Assembly: GCA_963920765.1 (NCBI GenBank)
Contig: OY987252.1
Span: forward strand, 498,501-562,500
Length of the DNA: 64,000 nucleotides
DNA from: Ulota crispa
Taxonomy: Eukaryota; Streptophyta; Bryopsida; Orthotrichales; Orthotrichaceae
Direction of reading: 5' to 3'
In this document: in pieces, positions 11,530-21,200 of the stretch
How positions within the stretch are numbered: the stretch's first letter is position 1
Layout: the number at the start of each line of letters is the position of its first letter
The notes under the pieces: model-generated
What the model saw: the letters and a program-made list of their open reading frames with translations, nothing else
The model's database searches: none
Told to the model about the DNA's origin: nothing
Position numbers and translations under genes: made by a program

Positions 11530-11750
11530 ATGCGTACGCGTCAAGGTGCGTACATGTGTAGAGCGCATACGCGTTGGGGCACGCACATGTGTGGAGCGCG
11601 TACGCGTTGGAGCACGCACATGTGTGGAGTGCATATCCGTTGGGGCACGTATGTATATAGGCGCATATGCATAGGATGCATACGTGTACATGCGCGTATG
11701 CATTAGGACACCTACGCGCATGAGGGCGCGTATGCATGGGCGCGCATAGA
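11530..11750 (+). repeat. 33-bp GC-rich minisatellite
   Basis: Units of about 33 bp contain GCGCATACGCGTTGGGGCAC and then GCACATGTGTGGA; the best three lie at roughly 11572-11670, with more degenerate flanking copies. The sequence is a nearly unbroken run of alternating purine-pyrimidine steps (GCGCATAC, CACATGTGTG) and CpGs, unlike the AT-rich surroundings. On the minus strand it is read as a repeated cysteine/histidine-rich peptide, but I treat that as a by-product of the repeat. Confidence 0.8.
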
Positions 11751-12244
11751 TTTAGGGTTTTAAAACCCAAGGAATATTGGAGTTAACTCCTAGATTTCCT
11801 TCACAACTGCTCAAATATTCACCATTTAATTTTTCATTGGCATAAGGTACACTAAACATCTCAAAAGGCTCTCCACAGACGTTCATGAAGATAGGGATTG
11901 GTCATTGGAGTATTTATTTCATTAACACATTACATTTATTTGTAGACACATCCCTAATATTCAAGGTTGTTCATTATGTCGTGACGAAGACATTTTTGGT
12001 CGTAATGTCACAATGGACGTCATTATGTTGTGACAATATCATGACCCATCATGTCTTTATCGTGTCAAAAACACTATTAATTAATTCAAAATCAAAATTT
12101 ACAATTACCTTGAAATTGACATGTAGGATTTTAGGCACATGCTTTGAGCCACGTAGGCTGCAGATTAGCATCCCAAGGTAAAATCGATACATACTTGTAG
12201 CATAAATTACGGCACTTGAGCATCAACCTTCAGCAAGACGCATT

Positions 12245-12775
12245 GAAGTCTATTTTTCAGTCCCCTTTCAGTCAACTCCAGTCTGCATTAGTCTGCCGTG
12301 AGTTCGCTTGCAGTGCACTTTCAGTCCGCTTGCAGTCTGTGCAGTCTACTTGTAGTCCGCATTAGTCCACTCAAAGTCCGCTTGCAGTCTGCCCACAGTC
12401 TGCCCTTACAATCCGTTGCAGTCCGGCATAGTCCATTGGCTTTGAAGTCCGCCAACAATCCACTTGCAGTCCGCTTGCAGTCCGTATCTGTCCGCTTATT
12501 GTCTGTGTCAATCCGCTTGCACTCAGCCTCAATCCATCTGCAATCCGGTTTGTAGTCCGCTTCAATCCACTTGCAGTCTGCTACCTTTTGCACGCAGTCC
12601 GCTACAGTCCGCCTATAGTCCGCTTGCAAATCACGACTCGACTTGTATAAGCAGTCCGCATGGGTAGGCCGCATTTTGTAGTCTGCATGCGCTTCTTAGT
12701 CCAAATTTCAGCAATGATAGTTGTCCGCTATGCGCGTTTCGTTGTCCGCAGTCCGCATACTTCATTTTGAAGTCC
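12245..12775 (-). repeat. GCGGACT minisatellite array 1
   Basis: The plus strand carries dozens of AGTCCGC cores spaced mostly 9-13 bp apart, often AGTCCGCTTGC; that is GCAAGCGGACT on the minus strand. Many units are diverged (AGTCTGC, AATCCGC, AGTCCACT), largely by C/T change. It is the first of seven arrays of this family in the window. Confidence 0.9.
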
Positions 12776-12984
12776 TCAATCTACAATACACATTCATGCA
12801 CTCAAAATGTTGCAATGTGCAATATGGAATTGATATTGAATTGATATTGAAAAGATGTTCATATGTTTTCCTTCCTAGTTTCTTCTAAGCGTTTCTTCAT
12901 CTCCCTATTTATTGTTGGACTTTCTCCAATACCCTTGTCAACGTATCCACTATACTGTGTCGTGGGTTTTGTGATGTAGGCTTT

Positions 12985-13404
12985 ACAATGTGATGCCCCT
13001 AAGCATTGAGGTCTTGGAGTTCATCCAACGCCAAGGTCCTTAATCCGCCCTTCACTCACAACAAAACTAAGTAGTTCTTCAATTGGCACCTTTGAAGGCA
13101 GTTGTTGCTCTTCCCCCATGACATTGTTGTGGTCCTCCTTGTATGTTGCATCCAACAACATCTTCTCTTTCTCCACTTTGGCATTGCATTAGTCACCATG
13201 TCCCTCAACATCCCCAACTTCCGCTACCTTGGGCAAGCAAATTACATCCCCATTAGTCCCCACTACTAGAATAGCTTCTATTCCATCCAACGTATCCTTA
13301 TCACTCCATTTGAGCAAAATCTCTAAAACCTCGTCTTCTAGACTAACAACCATATTAGTGTCCATCTCAGGAACTAATGCACAGGTAAATAACAAGGGAT
13401 CCAT
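12985..13404 (-). pseudogene. Acidic coding remnant beside array 2
   Basis: A minus-strand frame starts with ATG at 13404 and encodes about 71 residues rich in acidic and aliphatic residues (VVSLEDEVLEILLKWSDKD core), stops at TAA (13189), and then continues in the same frame for about 60 more codons to 12990. No domain is recognised. A TATATACA sequence lies only about 10 bp upstream of the ATG (13412-13418), and the minisatellite begins right after that. The array-TATA-ORF order resembles units A-D, but the TATA is too close to this ATG to be its core promoter. Confidence 0.3.
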
Positions 13405-13414
13405 AAAATATGTA

Positions 13415-13477
13415 TATAGTACGCTCTGAACGTGCTATCAGCCCGCTTCAATCCGCTCTCAGTCCGTGTAAGTCCGG
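13415..13477 (-). repeat. GCGGACT minisatellite array 2, left part
   Basis: Plus-strand cores CCGCTTCAATCCGCTCTC and AGTCCGTGTAAGTCCGG show the minisatellite continuing up to the left LTR. The array resumes at 24053 directly after the right LTR, so the retrotransposon split a single array. Confidence 0.8.
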
Positions 13478-15639
13478 TGTCCTGATGGACTTCCCTCCAT
13501 CATGTAAATACTTGTTATTTCTTTATATTTGTGTTGATTTCAATAAATCAACAGTTGAGGCAAAAGGGGTGGTCGTGGTGAGGACCACGGTTTAGTGACA
13601 ACGCAGCGGCCATAGATTCCAATGCGCTGCGCCGTCTTGTCACATGCACAGCTCAGGGGGGTAGGTAGCGGGTTGGCTGGGCCAATTTCCTGCCTCACTA
13701 GCTGCCAAGCCGTGAGCCGCCATCACCGCTCGACGAGTTCGATGGGATTCGAACCCGGACCGGCGGGCGGCCAGAGACGACCGCTTTTCCAGCCAACCAA
13801 GTCCACGACTTGGCAACTGAAGACAAGCGTTTGACGCTATTATATGCTCGCAAGAGCACGTGGCCATTTTACGATGGTGTTTATTTTGTAATTTAATCAT
13901 TTTCATATGTTTATCTAGAGATTTTGGAAGGCTCATATATTTTGCCTTTGTTTGAATAAAAATACTAAGGATTTAGAAGTCAATGGGAAAGGTGTGAAAG
14001 GAAAAGGGTTTTGGCATCTATGGTGGGGTTAGGATAAGGAGGAGCATGGGCTGATGTGCCCCACCTCCCTACCTTAGATAGGGTCGAAATTGTGGAGGAA
14101 AGATCCCTTAGTTGTTGGAAGTTAGTGTATGAGTGTTGGTGGGAAGAAAGGAAAAAAATCCCGAAACTTTGAGAGGAGATTTTTTTTCTGTGTATACATG
14201 ATTTTGAATTGAAATTTGAGGAGGTTGTTCCTTGTGTGATTACCTTTCCAAAATGAGTTTGCAAGTTTGATTTGGAGTTGTGATGCAAAAGTTATGAGTG
14301 TTTGAATTTTGGAGTCAAAAAGCCAAACTATGAAGAAAGGCTGAGACTTCGACAAGCCATAACTTATGATCTGTATATCATTTTGCAACAAGATTTGGAG
14401 AGAGTGTTTATCTTGTTATTGGCTTTCTAGAAAGTCTTTAAACTTGAAGTTTGAAGCTTGGACGAGAAAGTTATGGAAGTGTGAAGGTTTGGAGGTGGCT
14501 GCCCTTTTGTTAGGAGAAAGCCGAGATTTTGAAGAGCTACAACTTTTGGACAGTATGAGATTTTCTTCTCAAAATTTTAGGAGTGATAGTTTGTTGTCAT
14601 AGCTTTTCAAATTGTCTTTAATCATTTCATTTGGAGTTTTATTGAAGAAGTTATAGTGGGTAGAAGTTGCGGGTTTGGGTGCTCTCTAAAAAATTGAGAC
14701 CCACACTTTGATTGACTAGAGCTTTCGGACAAAGTTTTGTTTTGAAGTGCAAATTTTATGGATTGAAGCCAGTGATATCATCTTTCTAAATTGATATCAC
14801 GTTTCTATGGGTGATGTATAGAACAAAAGTTATAGAGGTTTTTAGAGGCAGTGTTTAGTTTGTAAAGAGGAAGAAGAGCCTCTACTTTGAACTTGCATAA
14901 CTTTTGGACAGTATCTTAGATTGAGTTGAAATTTAGAGGGATGTTAGAAGGTTAGGAGAGCTTTTCAAATTGCTATTACACTTAGCATTTGAATCTTTGA
15001 GCCATCTGTGGCATTAGATAGAAGGTTGCTGCCTTTTCTAGGACTTGTTATTTGTGATTTTCCCCATTGTTTTTATTAAAACATGAAGACTTGAAGACTT
15101 GAAGACATGAAGATTTGAAGATCTGAAGATATGAAGATTTCAAGAGGAATGTTTTGGGTTTATTTTTTATGTATGTGTGGGATGTGGCTTTGTTATTCCT
15201 AGCCGGTTTTGGAGGCTCGTTTGTCAATTCATTTCCATTCTGTTTTGTAAACCTTGTTGCGGGCAGTTTGGGTTAAACCAAACTTAACCCCATTTATTGT
15301 CGTGGTGACGAAGTGGGATTGATCACCCACATGGTCGAGACTTGCTCTGTTCTCACGATCTGGAGTTTTGGCCAGCAGATCGTGAATTTGATTTTAGGAT
15401 CCCGTCATACGGACGGCAGCTCGTGTCTGCTGTCCCGATCTACCCGTCCCGTATCCAGTGGGCTCTTATCCCTACCTTGACCCTTATACCCTTAGAGCCA
15501 GCCACAGGATAGGCCAACGGAAGACTGAAGACTAAAGATTTGAAGAGAAGATCAAGATTGACAACGTTTTCAGTCGGCAACGCACGATCGCAGCAAGACA
15601 CCCTGCGTGTTCCCAAGGCGCGCTCCTCTCAACCCGACA
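13478..15639 (+). repeat. Left LTR (2162 bp)
   Basis: Begins TGTCCTGATGGACTTCCC and ends CAACCCGACA. It contains AATAAA at about 13543, a GC-rich tRNA-like stretch on the minus strand (about 13715-13800), and a short 9-bp repeat of TTGAAGACN near 15083-15135. Short ORFs inside both LTRs are identical by duplication and are not genes. I cannot fix the U3/R/U5 borders or the transcription start. Confidence 0.95.
13715..13800 (-). other. tRNA-like (SINE-like) stretch inside the LTR
   Basis: On the minus strand the LTR contains GGGTTCGAATCCC (13756-13744), a perfect match to the Pol III B box / tRNA T-arm. About 30 bp upstream lies TGGCTGGAAAAGCGG (about 13795-13781), an imperfect A-box-like sequence. 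The stretch is far more GC-rich than the rest of the LTR. The same place in the right LTR (22157-22169) is identical. It could be a captured tRNA-derived SINE or a chance B box. No intact tRNA cloverleaf is evident. Confidence 0.4.
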
Positions 15640-15641
15640 TT

Positions 15642-15659
15642 TGGTGCTTCCACTGAGAG
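15642..15659 (+). promoter_or_regulatory. Candidate primer binding site
   Basis: TGGTGCTTCCACTGAGAG begins two bases after the left LTR and starts with TGG, as expected for a site complementary to the CCA end of a tRNA primer. I cannot assign the tRNA by eye. Confidence 0.6.
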
Positions 15660-15689
15660 AGCTTTGGGGCGATTATTGCGTTTGTTGAT

Positions 15690-18278
15690 ATGGGAGACAG
15701 TAACGAGGCTTTCGGCGCCAATACCGGTGGTGCCAGTGGAGCTGATTTGCCTCGAGAGGTTCCAAGCGCCACTACCAGAGGTGTTGGTGGACCTCAGATG
15801 CCAATGGAGGATCTCCTAGGAGCATTGGCCATATTCATGGAGCAACATCGAGCCAACCAGGGTGGTCAAGTAGCCACCGAGGCATTGAAAGCTGTTGTTG
15901 TGAAGACTGGTAGATTTGACGGCAAGAACATAACGAAGTTTTTGCGAGCCTATGTTTGCGAGATGGAGGTGCATCAAGTTGATGAAAATCGAATGATGGC
16001 TACCTTCGACATGGCAGTTGTGCCTGACATTCGTGACCGTGTGCGAGAGATCCGCGAAGGAGTTCACACTTGGATTGCCTTTGCTGAGCGTCTACGTGAC
16101 GAGTACTTTGACGAGGACACGGAAAGGATGACCAGAAGATCTTTTCTAGAATGGGTGGAGCAGCGGCCAGGAGACAACATGGGTGCTCATGAGCTGCTGA
16201 AGGCCTTTGAGAAGAAGTTTTCTCAGTTACCCATGATTGAGAGACGCCTCCTCAACACCAGGAAGGCAGAGCTTTTCCTTCAAGCAGCTGATGCTGCATT
16301 GGAGGATAGACTTCTTCTACTTCTTGGAGATCGTACCACAGAAGGTGGTTTTACCACCGATTGGAGAAGGGTGGAAGAGACCGTGACCTTGTTGGCCAAA
16401 CAACAACGTGTGAGGTCAAGAGGATTTGGAGCAGGAGTAGACACTAATCCAATTTTAGTTCCAAAAAGTCCCAAAGTATCTTTTGCACCATCATCATCAA
16501 CAACTCCAGGGTCTATCTTGAAGACCACCAAAACCAACGAAGGTAATGCTCTTGAAGAACTCATCAAGAGTTTTAAAGAGCTGAAGGTGGAGTTTATTGA
16601 GTTGAGGAAGTCTCAGGCATCTGGCTCTTCTTCATCGTCGCAGCCATCTGATGGAGGGAGGACACTCCCTTGGAGATGTATATGGTGTGACAAGAGCGAA
16701 CAAGATGGCAAGCATCGCCTTCGAGACTGTACAGAGTGCGACGAGGCCTTGAAAGATGGCATCGTTGAATTTATTGACGGCAAGCTTCATGATTCATCCA
16801 CAAAGACACCATTGAAGACCAACTTTGGCAGAGGAGGGATGAAGAAACTTATGGAGGGAAAGATGGGACGATCTAGTTCCATACATGTACGTGAAGCTGA
16901 TTCATACCACATTGAAGTGGAGCAGCACTCAATTGGAGCTTCACCCACTCAGAGAGCCACACTAATGAAACGAGGAGCTCAAGCCATCAGAAATGTAACT
17001 GGATGGGAAGACCCGGTTGATGCAAGCAGCATCAAAGCATTTTTGGAGAGAGATCAAGCCAATGTTGATCACTATGAGGCTTCAGTTGAAGAGAAGCGTG
17101 GGAGAGTTGAAGCCGAAGATGGTGAAGAGCCTTCATCAAAGAAGAGGGCTCAAGCGCAGAAAGATTCTGCAAATGAGTCGAGGCGCAGAGTACAAACGCG
17201 CTCGAAGACACAAAGTCCAAGCTTTGTGCACCCTGAGGATGATTTGCTTCCTGATAGAGACTGGGGGCAGTCTAGCGGCAGCGGAAGAGGCCATGAGAAA
17301 GAAGACTCTAGCAAGCCAAAGGGGAAGAGCCCTGCTTATAAGCTCCAGTCCGACATTGAGACCTCCATTGATATGAAGGGAATATTGGAAGAGAGGATCT
17401 TGGATGCCAAGATCGAGTTCACATTGAGGGAAGCACTTGGCATAGCCAAGAAAGACTTCCATGAGCTGATCATCGACATCATCAAGCGAAAGAGACAGAT
17501 GACAGCAGAGACTGTAATGGTGAGTGCTTTGGACACTCACATGACCATCGATGAAGAGATTGAGATTGGCGAAGTTTTTGCCATGATGGGAGACCATGAG
17601 GCTCACTGCAGTGAAATTACACTCACGGAGATAACAAGAAAAGAGCCAAAGAGGGTGCAGCGCTCAAATGGAAAGGCTAATGAGGCAAAAGTTCAGACAA
17701 TTGATGATGAAGTATCAAAAGTTGAAGCTAAGATTTTTGAGTTCAGTTGTGATCATTCTACTGATAGACCTCATGATGTCGAGACTGAGTTTCAGCAACC
17801 GTATTGGGCTAGAGCCACCACTGAAACAAGAGTGAAGCTTGGTGGAATGGATGAATCTGTTTTGGCCCTTGTAGATCATGGTTCAGAGATCAACATCATA
17901 TCTCGCAAGACCTATGAGAAGGGCAAATGGCCAATTGACACAGAACATGGCTGGGTGATGAGAGCAGCTAACAATGGGCGCAGTTCATTGTATGGAGCTT
18001 GCCCTTCAGTGCCAGCAAAGATTGGAGATGTGGAGGTTGAGCAGAATTTCTTTGTTCAAAATACTGGGGCATATCCAGTGCTTCTGGGCCAACCTTTCAT
18101 CACTGCTTCACGCATGGAAACCAAAGTGTTGGATGATGGATCTCACTATGCTCGAATTCGAAGTATAGATGGGAAGAAGTCAGTGCAGTTCTTAACTGTG
18201 AGAGCTGACAATGAAAGGCATCGAATGCAACTCAGAGAAGTATCTTTGCCGACTTCTCTGAACTTTCCGGATTTCTAG
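15690..18278 (+). CDS. Gag-protease polyprotein (ORF1, 862 aa)
   Basis: An uninterrupted ORF of the intact retrotransposon. Residues about 60-260 form the capsid-like gag region (GRFDGKNITKFLRAYVCEME, WIAFAERLRDEYFDED, FEKKFSQLP). Residues 330-347 hold a zinc-knuckle-like C-x2-C-x8-H-x4-C, with a longer central spacer than the usual C-x2-C-x4-H-x4-C. A long charged, probably disordered region follows. A retropepsin-like domain occupies about 700-830 (ALVDHGSEINIIS, then LLGQPFITA). The catalytic triplet is D-H-G (Asp729) instead of the common D-S/T-G, so activity needs testing. Placing protease with gag, apart from RT, gives a two-ORF layout. The ATG at 15690 lies 31 bp after the primer site. 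The product would assemble into particles and process itself. Confidence 0.93.
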   Translation: MGDSNEAFGANTGGASGADLPREVPSATTRGVGGPQMPMEDLLGALAIFMEQHRANQGGQVATEALKAVVVKTGRFDGKNITKFLRAYVCEMEVHQVDENRMMATFDMAVVPDIRDRVREIREGVHTWIAFAERLRDEYFDEDTERMTRRSFLEWVEQRPGDNMGAHELLKAFEKKFSQLPMIERRLLNTRKAELFLQAADAALEDRLLLLLGDRTTEGGFTTDWRRVEETVTLLAKQQRVRSRGFGAGVDTNPILVPKSPKVSFAPSSSTTPGSILKTTKTNEGNALEELIKSFKELKVEFIELRKSQASGSSSSSQPSDGGRTLPWRCIWCDKSEQDGKHRLRDCTECDEALKDGIVEFIDGKLHDSSTKTPLKTNFGRGGMKKLMEGKMGRSSSIHVREADSYHIEVEQHSIGASPTQRATLMKRGAQAIRNVTGWEDPVDASSIKAFLERDQANVDHYEASVEEKRGRVEAEDGEEPSSKKRAQAQKDSANESRRRVQTRSKTQSPSFVHPEDDLLPDRDWGQSSGSGRGHEKEDSSKPKGKSPAYKLQSDIETSIDMKGILEERILDAKIEFTLREALGIAKKDFHELIIDIIKRKRQMTAETVMVSALDTHMTIDEEIEIGEVFAMMGDHEAHCSEITLTEITRKEPKRVQRSNGKANEAKVQTIDDEVSKVEAKIFEFSCDHSTDRPHDVETEFQQPYWARATTETRVKLGGMDESVLALVDHGSEINIISRKTYEKGKWPIDTEHGWVMRAANNGRSSLYGACPSVPAKIGDVEVEQNFFVQNTGAYPVLLGQPFITASRMETKVLDDGSHYARIRSIDGKKSVQFLTVRADNERHRMQLREVSLPTSLNFPDF

Positions 18279-18292
18279 AGGGCACACGTGGG

Positions 18293-21200
18293 ATGTGGGG
18301 ATCCACGGGTGCCAAGGATATCAATACTAGAGAATTCCCCAATATACATACTGCTATCAAGTGTGGATTTTTGAGCGTGACAAAGTGTGGATTTGCGAGT
18401 TTCATGGATGCCAAAGATTTGGACCATGTACATAGAAGATTTATCAAAAAGAAGGAGAAAAACCTAAAAAAAATGAAGGTTCTTGAAGAAGATGAGAGCA
18501 TTACTGGTGTGTATGAAGAAAGTGGCATGCCAGATGATATCTTGCATACTCTGCAAGATTTGAAGACAAATGAGGATGCAGAGCCGACTACTCATTGTCT
18601 TATTGATGTCCATACAGCTGCAATGCATCATGAGATTTACACAGCAATGGCAAAGCTGTGTTCTTCTAATATCGATGAATATAGACCTGAAGCTGCAGTA
18701 CATACCAAGTACAAGACTGTGAACAAGAAGGTGAAGCCAGTGGCTACTCAGCTACCATTTGACACTGATGATCACATCAAACAAGCTGAAAAAGAGCCAA
18801 GTTTGAGAGAGTCAAGGAGAATTGGACACAAATTCACCGAAGAGACTCTAGCTAACCTCAAGATTGGAGGAGATGGTTTCCTGACTAAGCCAGAGAAAAA
18901 GAAATTTCAAGACATGCTTTTGATGCATGGAAAGGCTTTTGCTTCTTCTTCAGATGAGATTGGGTGTGTGCAGCCAAGTGTTGTAGCACCAATGGTCATA
19001 TTCACAGTACCACATATACCATGGGATTTGAAGCCTATTCCAGTGCCTAGAGCTCTACTGCCAAAATTAGTGGAGTTGCTCAAAGAAAAGACGCGCATGG
19101 GCATACTAGAGCCTTCAATGGCTCCATATTCAAACCGTTGGTTTACTGTGCCAAAGAAGTCAGGAGCATTGAGGTTCATCCAAGATATGCAGCCTGCAAA
19201 CAAAGTTACAATCAGAAACAAAGGATCAGGCCCTGTTGTTGACGAAGTGGCGGAGGCATTTGCTGGACATGCAATCTATTCCATTGGAGATCTATACTCT
19301 GGTTATGATCAATTCCAACTTGCTGCTCAAAGCAGGGATTTGACGACCATGAAGACTCCTCTTGGATTGGTGCGTATGTGCACATTGCCTCAAGGCGCTA
19401 CTAATTCAGTGGCACATATGCAAAGCGCTATGAATCAAATTCTAAGAGACTTTGTGCCAGAGAAAACCATACCTTTTGTGGATGATATCCCAATAAAAGG
19501 ATGCGAGGAAAATCAAAGAGACTTGACAGTTCAGAGTGATGGTTGCCGAGCCTTTGTAAGCAACCATATCCATGACGTGGCTCAAATCTTGGGCAGACTT
19601 GAGGAGGTGAATTTGACTCTATCCATTGATAAGTCAAAGTTTGGGGTGAATGAAATTCTGGTGGTTGGGCACTTATGTGGCTCTTATGGAAGAAAACCTA
19701 ATCCTGAAAAGATTGATGCTATTGGAAGAATGAAAGCCTGTAGCAATATCACCGAAGTAAGGAGGTTTCTTGGAGCTTGTGTCTTCTACCACATATGGAT
19801 TCCCCATTTTGCTCATATATCAGAGCCTCTCTACAAATTATTGCGTAAGAGGACCAAATTCATTTGGGAAAATGAGCAAAACTTGGCTATGGAAGAGTTG
19901 AAGAGGATTTTGGAGTCGCCACTAGTTCTCAAGCAAGTGAACTATGATTGCAAGAGGCCGGTGATCGTGACTGTTGACACAAGTCCAATTGCCATAGGTT
20001 GGGCTATTGGACAAGATGATGAGGAAGGCAAAAGATTTGCTATTCGATTTGGAGCAAGGATTTTGACAGAGCGTCAGAGAGCATATCCACAAGTGAAAAG
20101 AGAACTATGGGGTGCTCTTACAGCTCTGAAGGCGGACAGAAATTACCTTATTGGAGCAGAGGTGGTACTGGAGACTGATTGCTTACCTTTGCTGGGGATG
20201 ATAGCAAATTGTTCTTCACCAGACATTGCAATGCTTCGATGGATCGCCTACATCAAATCCATGAATCCGGTTCTAGTACACATTGAAGGCAAAAAGAATT
20301 CTATTGCCGATATGTTGTCTAGAGCAAGGTATTCTAATGAAGATGAGATGATGGGCCACGAAGATGTCGAAGATTTATTGCATGGAGGCTATGTGGTGAC
20401 GATAGATGCTGAGAGCTCATCGATCGATACTTTGCCATTCAAAGCTGAGCTTTATGAAGAAAAATTGAGAGACATTGGGCTATATTTAAGCACAATGAAG
20501 CTGCAAGAAGGATGGACAGACAAAACATTCAAAGACATCAGGCATCAATCCTATAGATATCTTTTGAGAGAAGGATTTCTATGGAAGAGGGCAAAAAGAG
20601 CTGATGAAGTACCATTGAGAGTGGTGGGGGACTCTAAGACCAAAGCTGAAGTTCTCAAGGAGTTCCATGATACTCTTTGGGCAGGTCACAGAGGTATATG
20701 GGCCACTTATACAAAAATCAAGGAGAGGTACTGGTGGAAAGGACTTTACAAAGACGTTGAAGAGTTTGTAGTTTCTTGTGTGGTATGCCAATTGCAATCC
20801 AAGGTGCGCCACAGAGATGAATTACATCCTACTTACCCTCTAGCGATCCATTTTCAGTGGATGATAGATTTGGTAGCCATGCCAAATGCTATGTGGGGAA
20901 TGAAGTACCTTGTTTTGGCACGAGAGGAGCTCTCAAACTTCGTTGAGGGCAGAGCCTTGAGGACTAAGGCTACCGAAAATATATGCCGATTTATACTCGA
21001 AGACATCTTCAGTCGTTATGGCAGCATTGGCCGAATGAGAGCTGACAGAGGAGAACTAAATGCCACTGAGGCCAAAGAGTTCTTCAAACGTTATGGTGTG
21101 CAGTTGAAGCTGACGACAGCTTACAACCCTGAGGCTAATGGCAAAATTGAGAGAGGGCATCCTCCGATCATTCATGCTTTGGTTAAAGCTTGTAAAGGCA

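Noticed and set aside
12245..12775. CRISPR-like appearance of regularly spaced short repeats (also the other minisatellite arrays)
   Set aside because: Units are 9-13 bp, diverged, without unique spacers of constant length, and the DNA is eukaryotic. They are minisatellites.
13744..13756. Functional tRNA gene suggested by a perfect B box
   Set aside because: No acceptor or anticodon stems could be drawn and the A box is imperfect. Reported only as a tRNA-like stretch.
13622..14602. Several ORFs of 70-102 codons inside each LTR
   Set aside because: They are identical in both LTRs because the LTRs are duplicates. They show no domain and lie on both strands over the same DNA.
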